The notes beneath the pieces are model-generated. The model worked only from the letters and a program-made list of their open reading frames with translations. It did no database searches and was not told where the DNA came from. This document shows positions 33,901-41,005 of a stretch of 64,000 bases of DNA, piece by piece (position 1 is the stretch's first letter; each line of letters begins with the position of its first letter). The DNA is from CAZKWG01 sp964615375. Its GTDB lineage: Bacteria; Myxococcota_A; UBA796; CAZKWG01. A program made the translations under genes and the position numbers. The stretch is from assembly GCA_964615375.1 (NCBI GenBank), contig CAZTOW010000027.1:72069-136068 (forward strand), given 5' to 3'.

Positions 33901-36366
33901 CACCCGCTCCCGCGCCTGCTCGATGACGTCGGCGCCGCGCGTGGTCTCGGCGGGCGCGTTGCGGCCCTTGCGGCGCAGCCGACGGCTCCAGGCCGCGAGG
34001 CGACCGGATCCACCGCGGGGCTCGAGCTCGTCCTCGTCCGGCAGCAGGGGGCTGCCGCGCGGGGGCTCAGGCGCTCGGGAAGGGGCGGGAGCGCGGGGCG
34101 CGACGGGCTCGGGCTCGGGCGGGAGCGCGGGCTCAGGCGGGAGCGCGGGCTCAGGCGGGAGCGCGGGCTCGGGCGGGAGCGCGGGCTCAGGCGGGAGCGC
34201 GGGCTCGGGAGGGAGCTCCGGCAGGGTCGCGAGCGGGGCGGCCACCGGGGCCGGGGCCGGCTCGGGCGCGGGCGGGGCGGCCACCGGGGCCGGGGCCGGC
34301 TCGGGCGCGGGCGGACTCACAACCTGGTCCACCGGCTCCGCGGCGGGCGGCGCGGCTTGCGGCGCGGCGGGCGGCACGGCGCCCGGGACCACGGCCGCGG
34401 CCACCCGGCAGGGCCGCGCGGAGGCGTCCAGCGAGGCGCTCCAGGCGCTCTGAAGGTCGAGATCCGCGGCCTCTCCCGGCTCCCAGACCAGGGCGACCGG
34501 CGCCCCGCCCGTGCCCAGCGCGACCCGGGTCGCCCGGCCCACGCCGCGCGAGGACGGCGCCACCGAGAGGGCGGCCACCGCCAGCGCGTCGTCCAGCCCG
34601 GCCCCCAGCGCGTCGCCCAGCGTGTCCCGGACGCTCAGCGCCCGCGGCCCGGAGGCGGTGAGCAGGCGCACCCCCGGCGTGGCGTCGCCCAGGGCGGCCA
34701 TGGCCGGAGACCCGACCGCGATCTCCGTCAGGCGGGCGCGCCCCCGCTGACCGCGCGCGGCGGCCAGATCCTCGCGCTCCAGCACGAAGCCGGAGGCGCC
34801 CACCGAGAGCGCGTCCCCGGCGCGGGCCAGCCCAGAACCTAACACCTCTAGCAGCACCTCATCCGCGGGATCATCCGCCCCCACGACGATCACCCGCTCG
34901 GCGCGCCCGAGCCGGATCCAGTCCCCGGCCAGGGCCAGGGCCGCCGTCACGCTCGCCCGGCCGCTGTTGACCGCCAGGGTCGGACCCTGAGCGCCGCAGA
35001 CCCGGGACAGCACGCTCTGGCCCTCCACCAGGGCCGCGGCCGCGGCCTCCCCCTGCGAGAGCAGCAGGCGCACCAGCCCGGGGAGGGCGCTGGCGAAGAG
35101 GACGCCGGTCCCCGAGCGGAGCTCCCGCGGGAGCCCTCGCCCGCCCGGCAGCGTCGGATCGGCCACCAGGGGCAGCCCGGCGTCGTCCAGCGCCTCCAGG
35201 CCCGCCGCCACCGCCAGCCGGGTGACGGGGTCCAGCCCGGCCACCAGATCCTCGTCCAGGCCGAATTCCCGGGCCAGATCGAAGGCCGCGGGCCGCCCCA
35301 CCCGGAAGAGGCGCGCCCCGGGCGCCGTCACCTGCAGGCGATCGTCGCCCCGGGCCAGCACGTCCAGGTTGTCCGGGGCGAAGACGGCCTCGCCGCCGGG
35401 CAGCCCCACGGCGAGCCCCACGCAGATCACGCCGGGCGGCTCGGGGGCGGTCGGGGCGGGCGCCGGGGCCTCCCGACGCGGCTCCACGGGCGGGGTCGCG
35501 GTCGGGGCGGGCGCCGCGGCCACCGCCAGGGTCGGGGCCAGGGTCGCGGCGATGGAGGAGACCAGCGCGCGCAGGTCGGGCATCACGGCGTCCAGCACGG
35601 GCGCCAGGCGCTCCTGCTCGGCGGCCCGCGTCGCGGCCTGGTAGGCGGCGATGAGGCCCATCAGCCCGAGGTGCCGCGCGGCCAGCCCACGGGCCAGCGC
35701 CACGCCGGAGCCCGCCGGCCAGGGGCGCTCCGCCGGATCGTCGGCGCTCAGCCAGCCCTGACACTCCTCCCACAGCGAGGCTCCCCCCGCCAGGCGCCGC
35801 AGGGCCGGGGCCGCGGGCGGACAGAGCACCCTCGCCCCCGCCACGCGACGCCCGCCGTCCGGCCAGCTCTCGTCCAGCAGCGCGCTCAGCGCGGGCGGCA
35901 GCGCGAGCTCGGGCAGGCCCATCAGCACGTCGGAGAGCAGCACGCCCGCCGCCCCCGCCGCCACGGCCCGCCCCGCGTCCGCCGGGCTCAGCCCCGCGTC
36001 CAGCAGCACGGGCACGCCCGCCGGCACCTCCACCAGGAGGTCCAGCCCAGGGCGCTCCCCGCCGTATCCCCCGGCCTCCTCCCCGCGCAGGACCAGGCCC
36101 GCGAAGCCCTCGGGGAGCGGCCCGGGGGCGCTCCGCTCCAGCCAGCAGGGCCGCCCGGAGACGGGGGGCCCCTCTTCGGCCAGCAGCACCGGACCCGCGC
36201 CGGGCACGGCCCTCCCCGGGAGGGCGCGGACCCAGGCGCCTTCGGGGACCGGGACCGGCGGGCTCGTCGTGAGATCCAGGACAGGGACGGCCCCGGCGCG
36301 GAGCACGGTCGGGACGAGGTGCGCGCGCTCAGCGGGGAGCAGGCAGAGCAGCAGAGGTCTCTTCAT
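30955..36366 (-). CDS. PUFA/polyketide-synthase-like multidomain protein with degenerate active sites
   Basis: 1803 residues. In order: an N-terminal TIM-barrel-like region (GVPVLLDAGLSPADAGRAVA); a ketosynthase-like domain (about 310-650); a Pro/Ala-rich linker; an ACP-like domain (about 835-905); a second ACP-like domain (about 965-1025); a ketoreductase fold starting TVLIAGGTRGIG (about 1250); and a hot-dog dehydratase-like domain (about 1515-1790) with WLADHSLDGVPFVP. The ketosynthase nucleophile region reads GPTLAVNSGRASV, with Arg where the Cys of T-A-C-A-S should be. ACP2 reads LGLDHVARA, lacking the phosphopantetheine Ser, and ACP1 also lacks a DSL motif. The ketoreductase has GRFGQAGRVEVGAA with Val for the catalytic Tyr. 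Only the dehydratase His looks intact. The gene is nevertheless a single open frame. Confidence 0.8.
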   Translation of the reverse strand: MKRPLLLCLLPAERAHLVPTVLRAGAVPVLDLTTSPPVPVPEGAWVRALPGRAVPGAGPVLLAEEGPPVSGRPCWLERSAPGPLPEGFAGLVLRGEEAGGYGGERPGLDLLVEVPAGVPVLLDAGLSPADAGRAVAAGAAGVLLSDVLMGLPELALPPALSALLDESWPDGGRRVAGARVLCPPAAPALRRLAGGASLWEECQGWLSADDPAERPWPAGSGVALARGLAARHLGLMGLIAAYQAATRAAEQERLAPVLDAVMPDLRALVSSIAATLAPTLAVAAAPAPTATPPVEPRREAPAPAPTAPEPPGVICVGLAVGLPGGEAVFAPDNLDVLARGDDRLQVTAPGARLFRVGRPAAFDLAREFGLDEDLVAGLDPVTRLAVAAGLEALDDAGLPLVADPTLPGGRGLPRELRSGTGVLFASALPGLVRLLLSQGEAAAAALVEGQSVLSRVCGAQGPTLAVNSGRASVTAALALAGDWIRLGRAERVIVVGADDPADEVLLEVLGSGLARAGDALSVGASGFVLEREDLAAARGQRGRARLTEIAVGSPAMAALGDATPGVRLLTASGPRALSVRDTLGDALGAGLDDALAVAALSVAPSSRGVGRATRVALGTGGAPVALVWEPGEAADLDLQSAWSASLDASARPCRVAAAVVPGAVPPAAPQAAPPAAEPVDQVVSPPAPEPAPAPVAAPPAPEPAPAPVAAPLATLPELPPEPALPPEPALPPEPALPPEPALPPEPALPPEPEPVAPRAPAPSRAPEPPRGSPLLPDEDELEPRGGSGRLAAWSRRLRRKGRNAPAETTRGADVIEQARERVMNDLLLLVARRDETATSPGREHRLSADLGLVADDALGLVESLCAHYELDVDVEGLLADDPPLERLVAHLVDEARTVWRESPEVPPGLKRLFALEESSERPAVQPVQVRAAGAMAPAAPLVHNTPASPERALALVTDLVASEAGYRPEELRPNLELEGDLGLDHVARARIVGSLCARFGAPPPELEEPVTLASLARWAAEAASLDATLPLSAEPSPGPSSLPPRAAPRPVPSEEHPSASVPPAPGTLAREELPASFRVRRVVRVSQPLSALGSIKGRVVQVLGSGPLPDALRRELEVRGARLEGQPDAVLDAGNDPALSFGTAFALSSSPPRDWICLTRLGSPGADAVEAEVALRSGGRAGVAKALRREWQGCRARVLDLAPELDPAEVVLLVMEELASGDDALEVWRGSGPRQVMALGVEPTPPPAAWPVARPTVLIAGGTRGIGLRIGLALARRTRARLILVARTPPARKPYDEAAARAAVERALRARGRRPSETRILRGLEPYRMAEEARLNVAALREAGAEVHFVRADLGDAAAVDAAMEEVARSWGPLDGAVIALPMGEAHPLSSREPSSFGLAWAPRVTCAAALHGRLGPEGWLLSVGGFAGRFGQAGRVEVGAALQGLATYCEHAPRALHVSCPSWLGGVRSDEAPGAEPLPVEAGVDTLLDLVAAGATGERVLSGRLGPGLLVSGHPLLEQMDVDGAMVEATRRLCPDDDPWLADHSLDGVPFVPASVVVELLAAVARAAAPGLAFSGLAGLRLEQPLRVPFGSEARLVLRAEREGPDRASAALFAEHAGPAGTRELVRFADAIALLGPQPPPSLLPPAFFPEESIGRSQIYRRLFQGSTFQVLRDAGAVAVEGLLADAVVEHALLASDLLSAPLVLEAAIQGATLHHMAIDGMRALPLSLDGVWLVSSPPDGEPLELMVQRLTDAYDIDVHGPEGAILRVRGLRLVDLAALTPAERFPEPEDGWPSAVVGNLG
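34110..34316 (-). repeat. Tandem repeats in the Pro-rich linker of the megaprotein
   Basis: Two repeat types: 18-nt units encoding P-P-E-P-A-L (about six copies, 34117-34216) and two copies of a 39-nt unit encoding P-P-A-P-E-P-A-P-A-P-V-A-A (34236-34314). They form a flexible interdomain linker. Confidence 0.75.
34838..34852 (-). other. Dispersed 15-bp interrupted palindrome, copy 4 (variant)
   Basis: Minus-strand reading GCTAG-AGGTG-TTAGG. It lies inside the megaprotein gene in rare CTA and TTA leucine codons, and the surrounding sequence is very GC-rich. Confidence 0.5.
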
Positions 36367-36413
36367 TCGAGCGGCTCCGTCGAGCGTGTCATGGATGATA
36401 TCCCTGATCGCGG

Positions 36414-37856
36414 TCAGGAGGCGCCAGCCCCCAGCTCCAAGAGCAGGCCGACCCCGAAGCCGGTCCCGCGGCCCTCACCGTCCCCGGCGGGCCCGGCGAG
36501 GTCGATGTGGACCCACTCCGGCGTCGGTTCGGGGAGATGGTTGGCGATGAACTGCGCGGCGCAGGAGGCCTGCGCGTTCATGCGATCCTTGACCGAGTTC
36601 TTCATGTCGGCGAACACGCTGCGGAACTCGCGGCGGTGCAGCTCGGGCGCGTAGAGCAGCGGGTGGACCGGCTCCCCCGCCCGCAGCCCGGCGGCCACGG
36701 CGGCGCGCTCCAGCCCCTCGGTGTTGGCGTAGATCGCCGCATGCACCTTGCCGGTCGCCACGAGCGCCGCCCCGGTGAGCGTGGCCAGGTCCACCGCGAG
36801 ATCCGGCGAGAAGCGCGAGATCGCCCAGTGGAGCCCGTCGGCCAGCACCAGGCGCCCCTCGGCGTCGGTGTTGTTGACCTCCACCGAGCGGCCCGAGCGC
36901 AGCACGATCACGTCGTCCGGCCGCGTGCTGTCGGGCCCCACGGAGTTCTCCGCGAGGCACAGCACCGCCACCACCCGGTAGGGCACGCCCAGCGACACCG
37001 CGGCCTCGAAGGCCGAGAGCACGGCCGCCGCCCCCGCCATGTCGCCCTTCATCCCGGGCATGGAGTTGCGGTCCTTCAGGGACAGCCCGCCCGTGTCGTA
37101 GACGATGCCCTTGCCCACCCAGGCCACCGTGCGCGTCGCCCCGGCCGGCTCGTGGACCAGGGTCACCAGGGCCGGCTTGTGCGCCGCCGCCTTGCCCACC
37201 CCCCACAGGCCGCCGAAGCCCTGGGCCGCCAGCGCCTCGCCCGCGATCACCTCGATCCGGGCGCCCGTGCGCTCGGCCACCGCCCGCGCCTCGGAGACGA
37301 AGGCGTCCGTGTGGAGATCCAGCGTGGGAATGTCCGTGAGGCGCGCCGCGTTGCGCACAGCGGCCACCGCCGCCGGGATCCGGGCGTCCTGGACCGGACC
37401 GTCCGGGCCCAGCAGCACCAGCCGCACCGACCGACGCTCCACCGCCCCCGAGGCCCCGCTGTAGAGCGAGAACGCCCGCGCCACGGCCAGCGCGCTGGGG
37501 AAGGCATGCGCCGCCTCGCTGAGCGCCACCACCACCACGGCCTCCGCCTTGCCGTCCAGGCGCCGCACCAGCTCGGGGATGGCCCAGGCCCGCGAGGGCG
37601 GGTTGTGCCGGGAGCAGGGCTCGGGCAGCACCGCCGCCATCACCCGCCGGGTCCCGACGAAGGTGCTCAGGGCCACGCCCGCGTCCCCCGGCTCGGCGCG
37701 GTCCAGCAGGGCGCCCCAGGTCTCCGCGGGCAGGTCCAGGGCGGCGAGCAGGCGCGGGTCGCGCAGCCGCTCCTTGCGCCCCAGCACCATCAGGTCAGGG
37801 ACGCTGCCGATCCCGGCGAGATCAGCGGAACAGCTCAGGTCTGCGATGACGGGCAT
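36414..37856 (-). CDS. Leucyl aminopeptidase, M17 family
   Basis: 480 residues. The M17 catalytic core is complete: GKGIVYDTGGLSLKDRNSMP (metal Lys/Asp), GMKGDMAGAAA, and the signature NNTDAEGRLVLADGL. The enzyme removes N-terminal residues, usually as a hexamer with two metal ions. The sequence looks closer to the NPEPL1-like branch than to PepA. The start at 37856 gives a normal family length. It lies 47 nt upstream of the megaprotein gene and 31 nt downstream of the lyase pair on the same strand. Confidence 0.93.
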   Translation of the reverse strand: MPVIADLSCSADLAGIGSVPDLMVLGRKERLRDPRLLAALDLPAETWGALLDRAEPGDAGVALSTFVGTRRVMAAVLPEPCSRHNPPSRAWAIPELVRRLDGKAEAVVVVALSEAAHAFPSALAVARAFSLYSGASGAVERRSVRLVLLGPDGPVQDARIPAAVAAVRNAARLTDIPTLDLHTDAFVSEARAVAERTGARIEVIAGEALAAQGFGGLWGVGKAAAHKPALVTLVHEPAGATRTVAWVGKGIVYDTGGLSLKDRNSMPGMKGDMAGAAAVLSAFEAAVSLGVPYRVVAVLCLAENSVGPDSTRPDDVIVLRSGRSVEVNNTDAEGRLVLADGLHWAISRFSPDLAVDLATLTGAALVATGKVHAAIYANTEGLERAAVAAGLRAGEPVHPLLYAPELHRREFRSVFADMKNSVKDRMNAQASCAAQFIANHLPEPTPEWVHIDLAGPAGDGEGRGTGFGVGLLLELGAGAS

Positions 37857-37887
37857 GACGCTCCTCTACAAGCGGCGGTTTCAGCGT

Positions 37888-39360
37888 TCACCAGCGACCA
37901 CCCCGGTCGCCCAGGGCTCCGGCGCGCACCAGCCGCCCCGCCGAGACCAGCGCGGGGCGCAGCACGCCGTCGTCCTCCCAGAAGGGGATCTCGGCGCGCA
38001 GGGCGGCGTGCATGCGGGCCAGCGCCGGCGGCGGGCGGGAGGGCGCCAGCTCCATCGGCTCGCCCTGCGGCCCCCCGGCGCGCGCGCGCAGGTCCAGACC
38101 CTGCGCCGCCAGGAGGGCCTCGATGGCCACGATGTCGGCCAGGCACTCCACCACCTCCAGCGTGCGCCGGGCGGAGATGGGGCCCATGCTGACGTGGTCC
38201 TCGTGGTGCTGCACCGTGGGGATGGTGTCCACGCTGGCGGGCCAGGCGAGCCCCTTGCACTCGCTGGCCAGCGAGGCCGCCGTGTACTGCGCCAGCATGA
38301 AGCCGGAGTTCAGCCCGGTCCCCGGCACCAGGAAGCTGGGGAGCCCCTGGCTCAGCTGACCGTAGGTGAGCCGGAAGGTGCGGCGCTCGGACTGCGTGGC
38401 GACGGAGCACAGCGCGATGCGCAGGTGGTCCATGGCCAGCGCGACGGGAGCGCCGTGGAAATTCCCGGCCTCCACCCAGTCGCCGTCGAAGAGCAGCGGG
38501 TTGTCCGCCGCGCCGTTGAGCTCCGCGCTGACCACGCGCTCGGTGTGCTCCAGCGCGTCCAGGGCCGCCCCCAGCACCGCCGGGGCGCAGCGCACGGAGA
38601 AGGCGTCGGCCTCCCGCCCGCGGGTGACGACCTCGCTGCCCTGAAGCAGCGCGCGCAGCCGCTCCGCCACGCGCTCCGCCCCCGGGTGGCCGCGAGCGGC
38701 GAGCGGGCGCGGATCGATGCAGCCGGCGTCCGCGCGCACGACCTCGAAGGTCATGGCGGTGGCGGCGATGGCGGCGTCCAGGGCCCGCCGCGCCCGCGCG
38801 CAGGCCAGGGCCGCCAGGGCCGCCGTCACCGTCGCCCCGTTGATCAGGGACAACGCCTCTTTCGGCGTGGGCCGGAAGGGCGGAAGCCGGGGGTCCTGGC
38901 CCGTGTACGCGCAGGCCACCGCGGCGATGTGAGCCAGCGGCGCCAGATCCCCGGCCGCGCCCACGCTCCCCTGGCTGGGGACCCGCGGCAGCACGCCCGC
39001 GTTCAGCATGGTCAGCAGGATCTCCGCCGCCTCCGGCCGGCTGCCCGTCAGCGCTCCCGCCAGCACGTTGGCCCGCGCGACCAGGGAGGCCCGCACCACC
39101 TCGTCGGGGAAGGGCTCGCCCACCCCAGCGCAGTGCCCGACGATGAAGGCGCGGGCGAGCTCGTCCCCGCTCATCCCCAGCGCGTGCTCGCCCACCAGCC
39201 ACTGGCGCTTGCGCTCCAGCACGCTCTCGCCCGCGGGCGCGCTGGCGGCGTTCTCCCGCATCGCCGCGGCGGCCCCGGGGTCCAGGGTCGCGCCCACCTC
39301 GCCCGAGGCCACGCGGTGCAGATCCTCGATGGAGAGCGAGCGCCCGTCGAGCCGGATCAT
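37888..39360 (-). CDS. Aromatic amino acid lyase homologue lacking MIO residues (probable pseudoenzyme)
   Basis: 490 residues from the ATG at 39360, which overlaps the upstream lyase stop (ATGA). The fold is clearly of the histidine/phenylalanine ammonia-lyase family (GDLAPLAHIA, ELNGAADNPL, VDTIPTVQHHEDHVSMG). The prosthetic MIO group normally forms from Ala-Ser-Gly, but here the loop reads GSVGAAGDLA: Ala135-Ala136-Gly137, with no Ser. The N-terminal YGVNTGFG loop with the catalytic Tyr is replaced by an unrelated segment (SVLERKRQWLVGEHA). The YSLRC Tyr is Phe (ADAFSVRC). It is probably inactive alone. Because lyases are tetramers with shared active sites, it may assemble with the adjacent enzyme. 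Confidence 0.85.
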   Translation of the reverse strand: MIRLDGRSLSIEDLHRVASGEVGATLDPGAAAAMRENAASAPAGESVLERKRQWLVGEHALGMSGDELARAFIVGHCAGVGEPFPDEVVRASLVARANVLAGALTGSRPEAAEILLTMLNAGVLPRVPSQGSVGAAGDLAPLAHIAAVACAYTGQDPRLPPFRPTPKEALSLINGATVTAALAALACARARRALDAAIAATAMTFEVVRADAGCIDPRPLAARGHPGAERVAERLRALLQGSEVVTRGREADAFSVRCAPAVLGAALDALEHTERVVSAELNGAADNPLLFDGDWVEAGNFHGAPVALAMDHLRIALCSVATQSERRTFRLTYGQLSQGLPSFLVPGTGLNSGFMLAQYTAASLASECKGLAWPASVDTIPTVQHHEDHVSMGPISARRTLEVVECLADIVAIEALLAAQGLDLRARAGGPQGEPMELAPSRPPPALARMHAALRAEIPFWEDDGVLRPALVSAGRLVRAGALGDRGGRW

Positions 39361-40928
39361 CGCGCCTCCAGCGGCGGGGCCTCGCCCACGTCCAGCAGCC
39401 CGAGCCCCCGCTCCAGGGCGCCCGAGGCCACCAGCGCGTTCAGGGCCTCGATCGCGTCCCCGGGCAGACGCTCCGCGGGCAGCGCGCCCAGCGCCTGCTC
39501 CACCGCCGCCAGCGCCTGCGCCGAGCCCTCCCCCAGCCGCGCCTTCGGATCCTCCTCGCGCCGGAAGGCCAGGGCCGAGGCCGCGCCCAGCAGCTCGATG
39601 GCCACCACCCGGCGCGCGTTCGCCACCACCTGCCGGGCCCGCCGGGCCGCCGTCGTGCTCATCGCGACGTGGTCCTCCTGGTCCTCGCAGGTGGGGATGG
39701 AGTCCACGCTGGCGGGCCAGCACAGGCCCTTGTTCTCGCTGACCAGCGCCGCCGCCGTCGTCTGGGGCAGCATCATGCCCAGCCCCGGGCGATCCCGCCG
39801 GGCCAGCGCCGGGGGGAGCCGCGCCGAGAGCGTGCCCGTCGTGAGCCGGTAGAGCCGACGCTCGGCCAGGCTCGCGACCTCGGCGATGGCGATCTTGAGC
39901 ACGTCCATGGCGATGCCCACCGGCTCTCCGTGGAAGAGCCCGGCAGAGTACGCCTTGTCTACGCCGTCCTCGTCCACGAGGATCACCGGGTTGTCCGTGG
40001 CCGCGTTCAATTCCACCGAGACCTGGCCGACCACGAAGGCCAGCGCGTCGCGGGCGGCCCCCACCACGCTGGGCGTGCAGCGCAGCGAGTAGGCGTCCTG
40101 GACCTTGCCCGGCACGCTGTCCACCAGCGTGCTGCCCTGCAGCAGGCGCCGCAGGTTGGAGGCCGTGGCCCGCGCCCCCGGGTAGGGCCGCAGCGCGTGG
40201 ACCGCCGGGTGGAAGGCCCGGGTCGCGCCCCGCAGGGCCTCGATGGACAGCGCCGCGGCGATCTCCGCCGCCAGCAGCGTGCGCCCCGCGTCGTGGCAGG
40301 CCAGCGCCGCCAGCGCCGTGGTGAGCTGCGCCCCGTTGGTGATGGCCAGCCCGTCCTTGGCCTCCAGCGAGAGCGCCCGCAGGCCCGCCGCCGCCAGCGC
40401 GTCCGGGGCCGAGAGGCGCCGCCCCTGATAGACCGCCTCCCCCTCCGGGTCGCCCACCAGCACGAGGCCCAGGTGGGCGAGCGGCGCCAGATCCCCGCTG
40501 GAGCCGCAGCTCCCCTGCTCTGGGACGACCGGGACCACCCCTTTATTCAAGAGATCCAGGATCGCGTCCACCAGCAGCGGCCGGCACCCGCTCACCCCGC
40601 GGGCCAGCGCGTTGGCGCGCAGCAGCAGCATGGCGCGCACCGCGTCCTCGGGCAGCGGGGCGCCCACCCCCGCGGCGTGGCTGCGCACGAGGTTCAGCGA
40701 GAGGCGCGCGCGGTGCTCGGCCGGGATGCGCACGCGCGCCAGGGACCCGAAGCCGGTGTTGACCCCGTAGACGGGGCGATCACCGCGGCCCGCCTCGGAG
40801 ACCCAGGCGTAGCTGCGCTCCATGCGCGCGCGCGCGGCCGGGTCGAGCCCGACCGGACGCCGCTCTCGGGCGACGGCCAGGACGCTGGCCACCGTGAGCT
40901 GGTGGCCGTCGAGCAGGAGGGGACTCAT
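39357..40928 (-). CDS. Histidine/aromatic amino acid ammonia-lyase
   Basis: 523 residues from the ATG at 40928. The catalytic residues are present: Tyr54 in PVYGVNTGFGSLA, the MIO loop GSCGSSGDLAPLAH (Ser143-Ser144-Gly145, with Ser where Ala is usual), NGAQ, QDAYSLRCTPSVVG, and CEDQEDHVAM. It would deaminate an aromatic amino acid, most likely histidine, to an acrylate. No hut genes are adjacent, so the substrate is open. It overlaps the lyase-like gene at 37888 by 4 nt, implying co-translation. Confidence 0.88.
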   Translation of the reverse strand: MSPLLLDGHQLTVASVLAVARERRPVGLDPAARARMERSYAWVSEAGRGDRPVYGVNTGFGSLARVRIPAEHRARLSLNLVRSHAAGVGAPLPEDAVRAMLLLRANALARGVSGCRPLLVDAILDLLNKGVVPVVPEQGSCGSSGDLAPLAHLGLVLVGDPEGEAVYQGRRLSAPDALAAAGLRALSLEAKDGLAITNGAQLTTALAALACHDAGRTLLAAEIAAALSIEALRGATRAFHPAVHALRPYPGARATASNLRRLLQGSTLVDSVPGKVQDAYSLRCTPSVVGAARDALAFVVGQVSVELNAATDNPVILVDEDGVDKAYSAGLFHGEPVGIAMDVLKIAIAEVASLAERRLYRLTTGTLSARLPPALARRDRPGLGMMLPQTTAAALVSENKGLCWPASVDSIPTCEDQEDHVAMSTTAARRARQVVANARRVVAIELLGAASALAFRREEDPKARLGEGSAQALAAVEQALGALPAERLPGDAIEALNALVASGALERGLGLLDVGEAPPLEAR

Positions 40929-41005
40929 CGCCGAGGCACTTAACCGGATACCCTCATCAAGGACGCTCCCGCGGGCAGCAGACGCGCGGAGCAGGAGGAG
41001 ATGGG

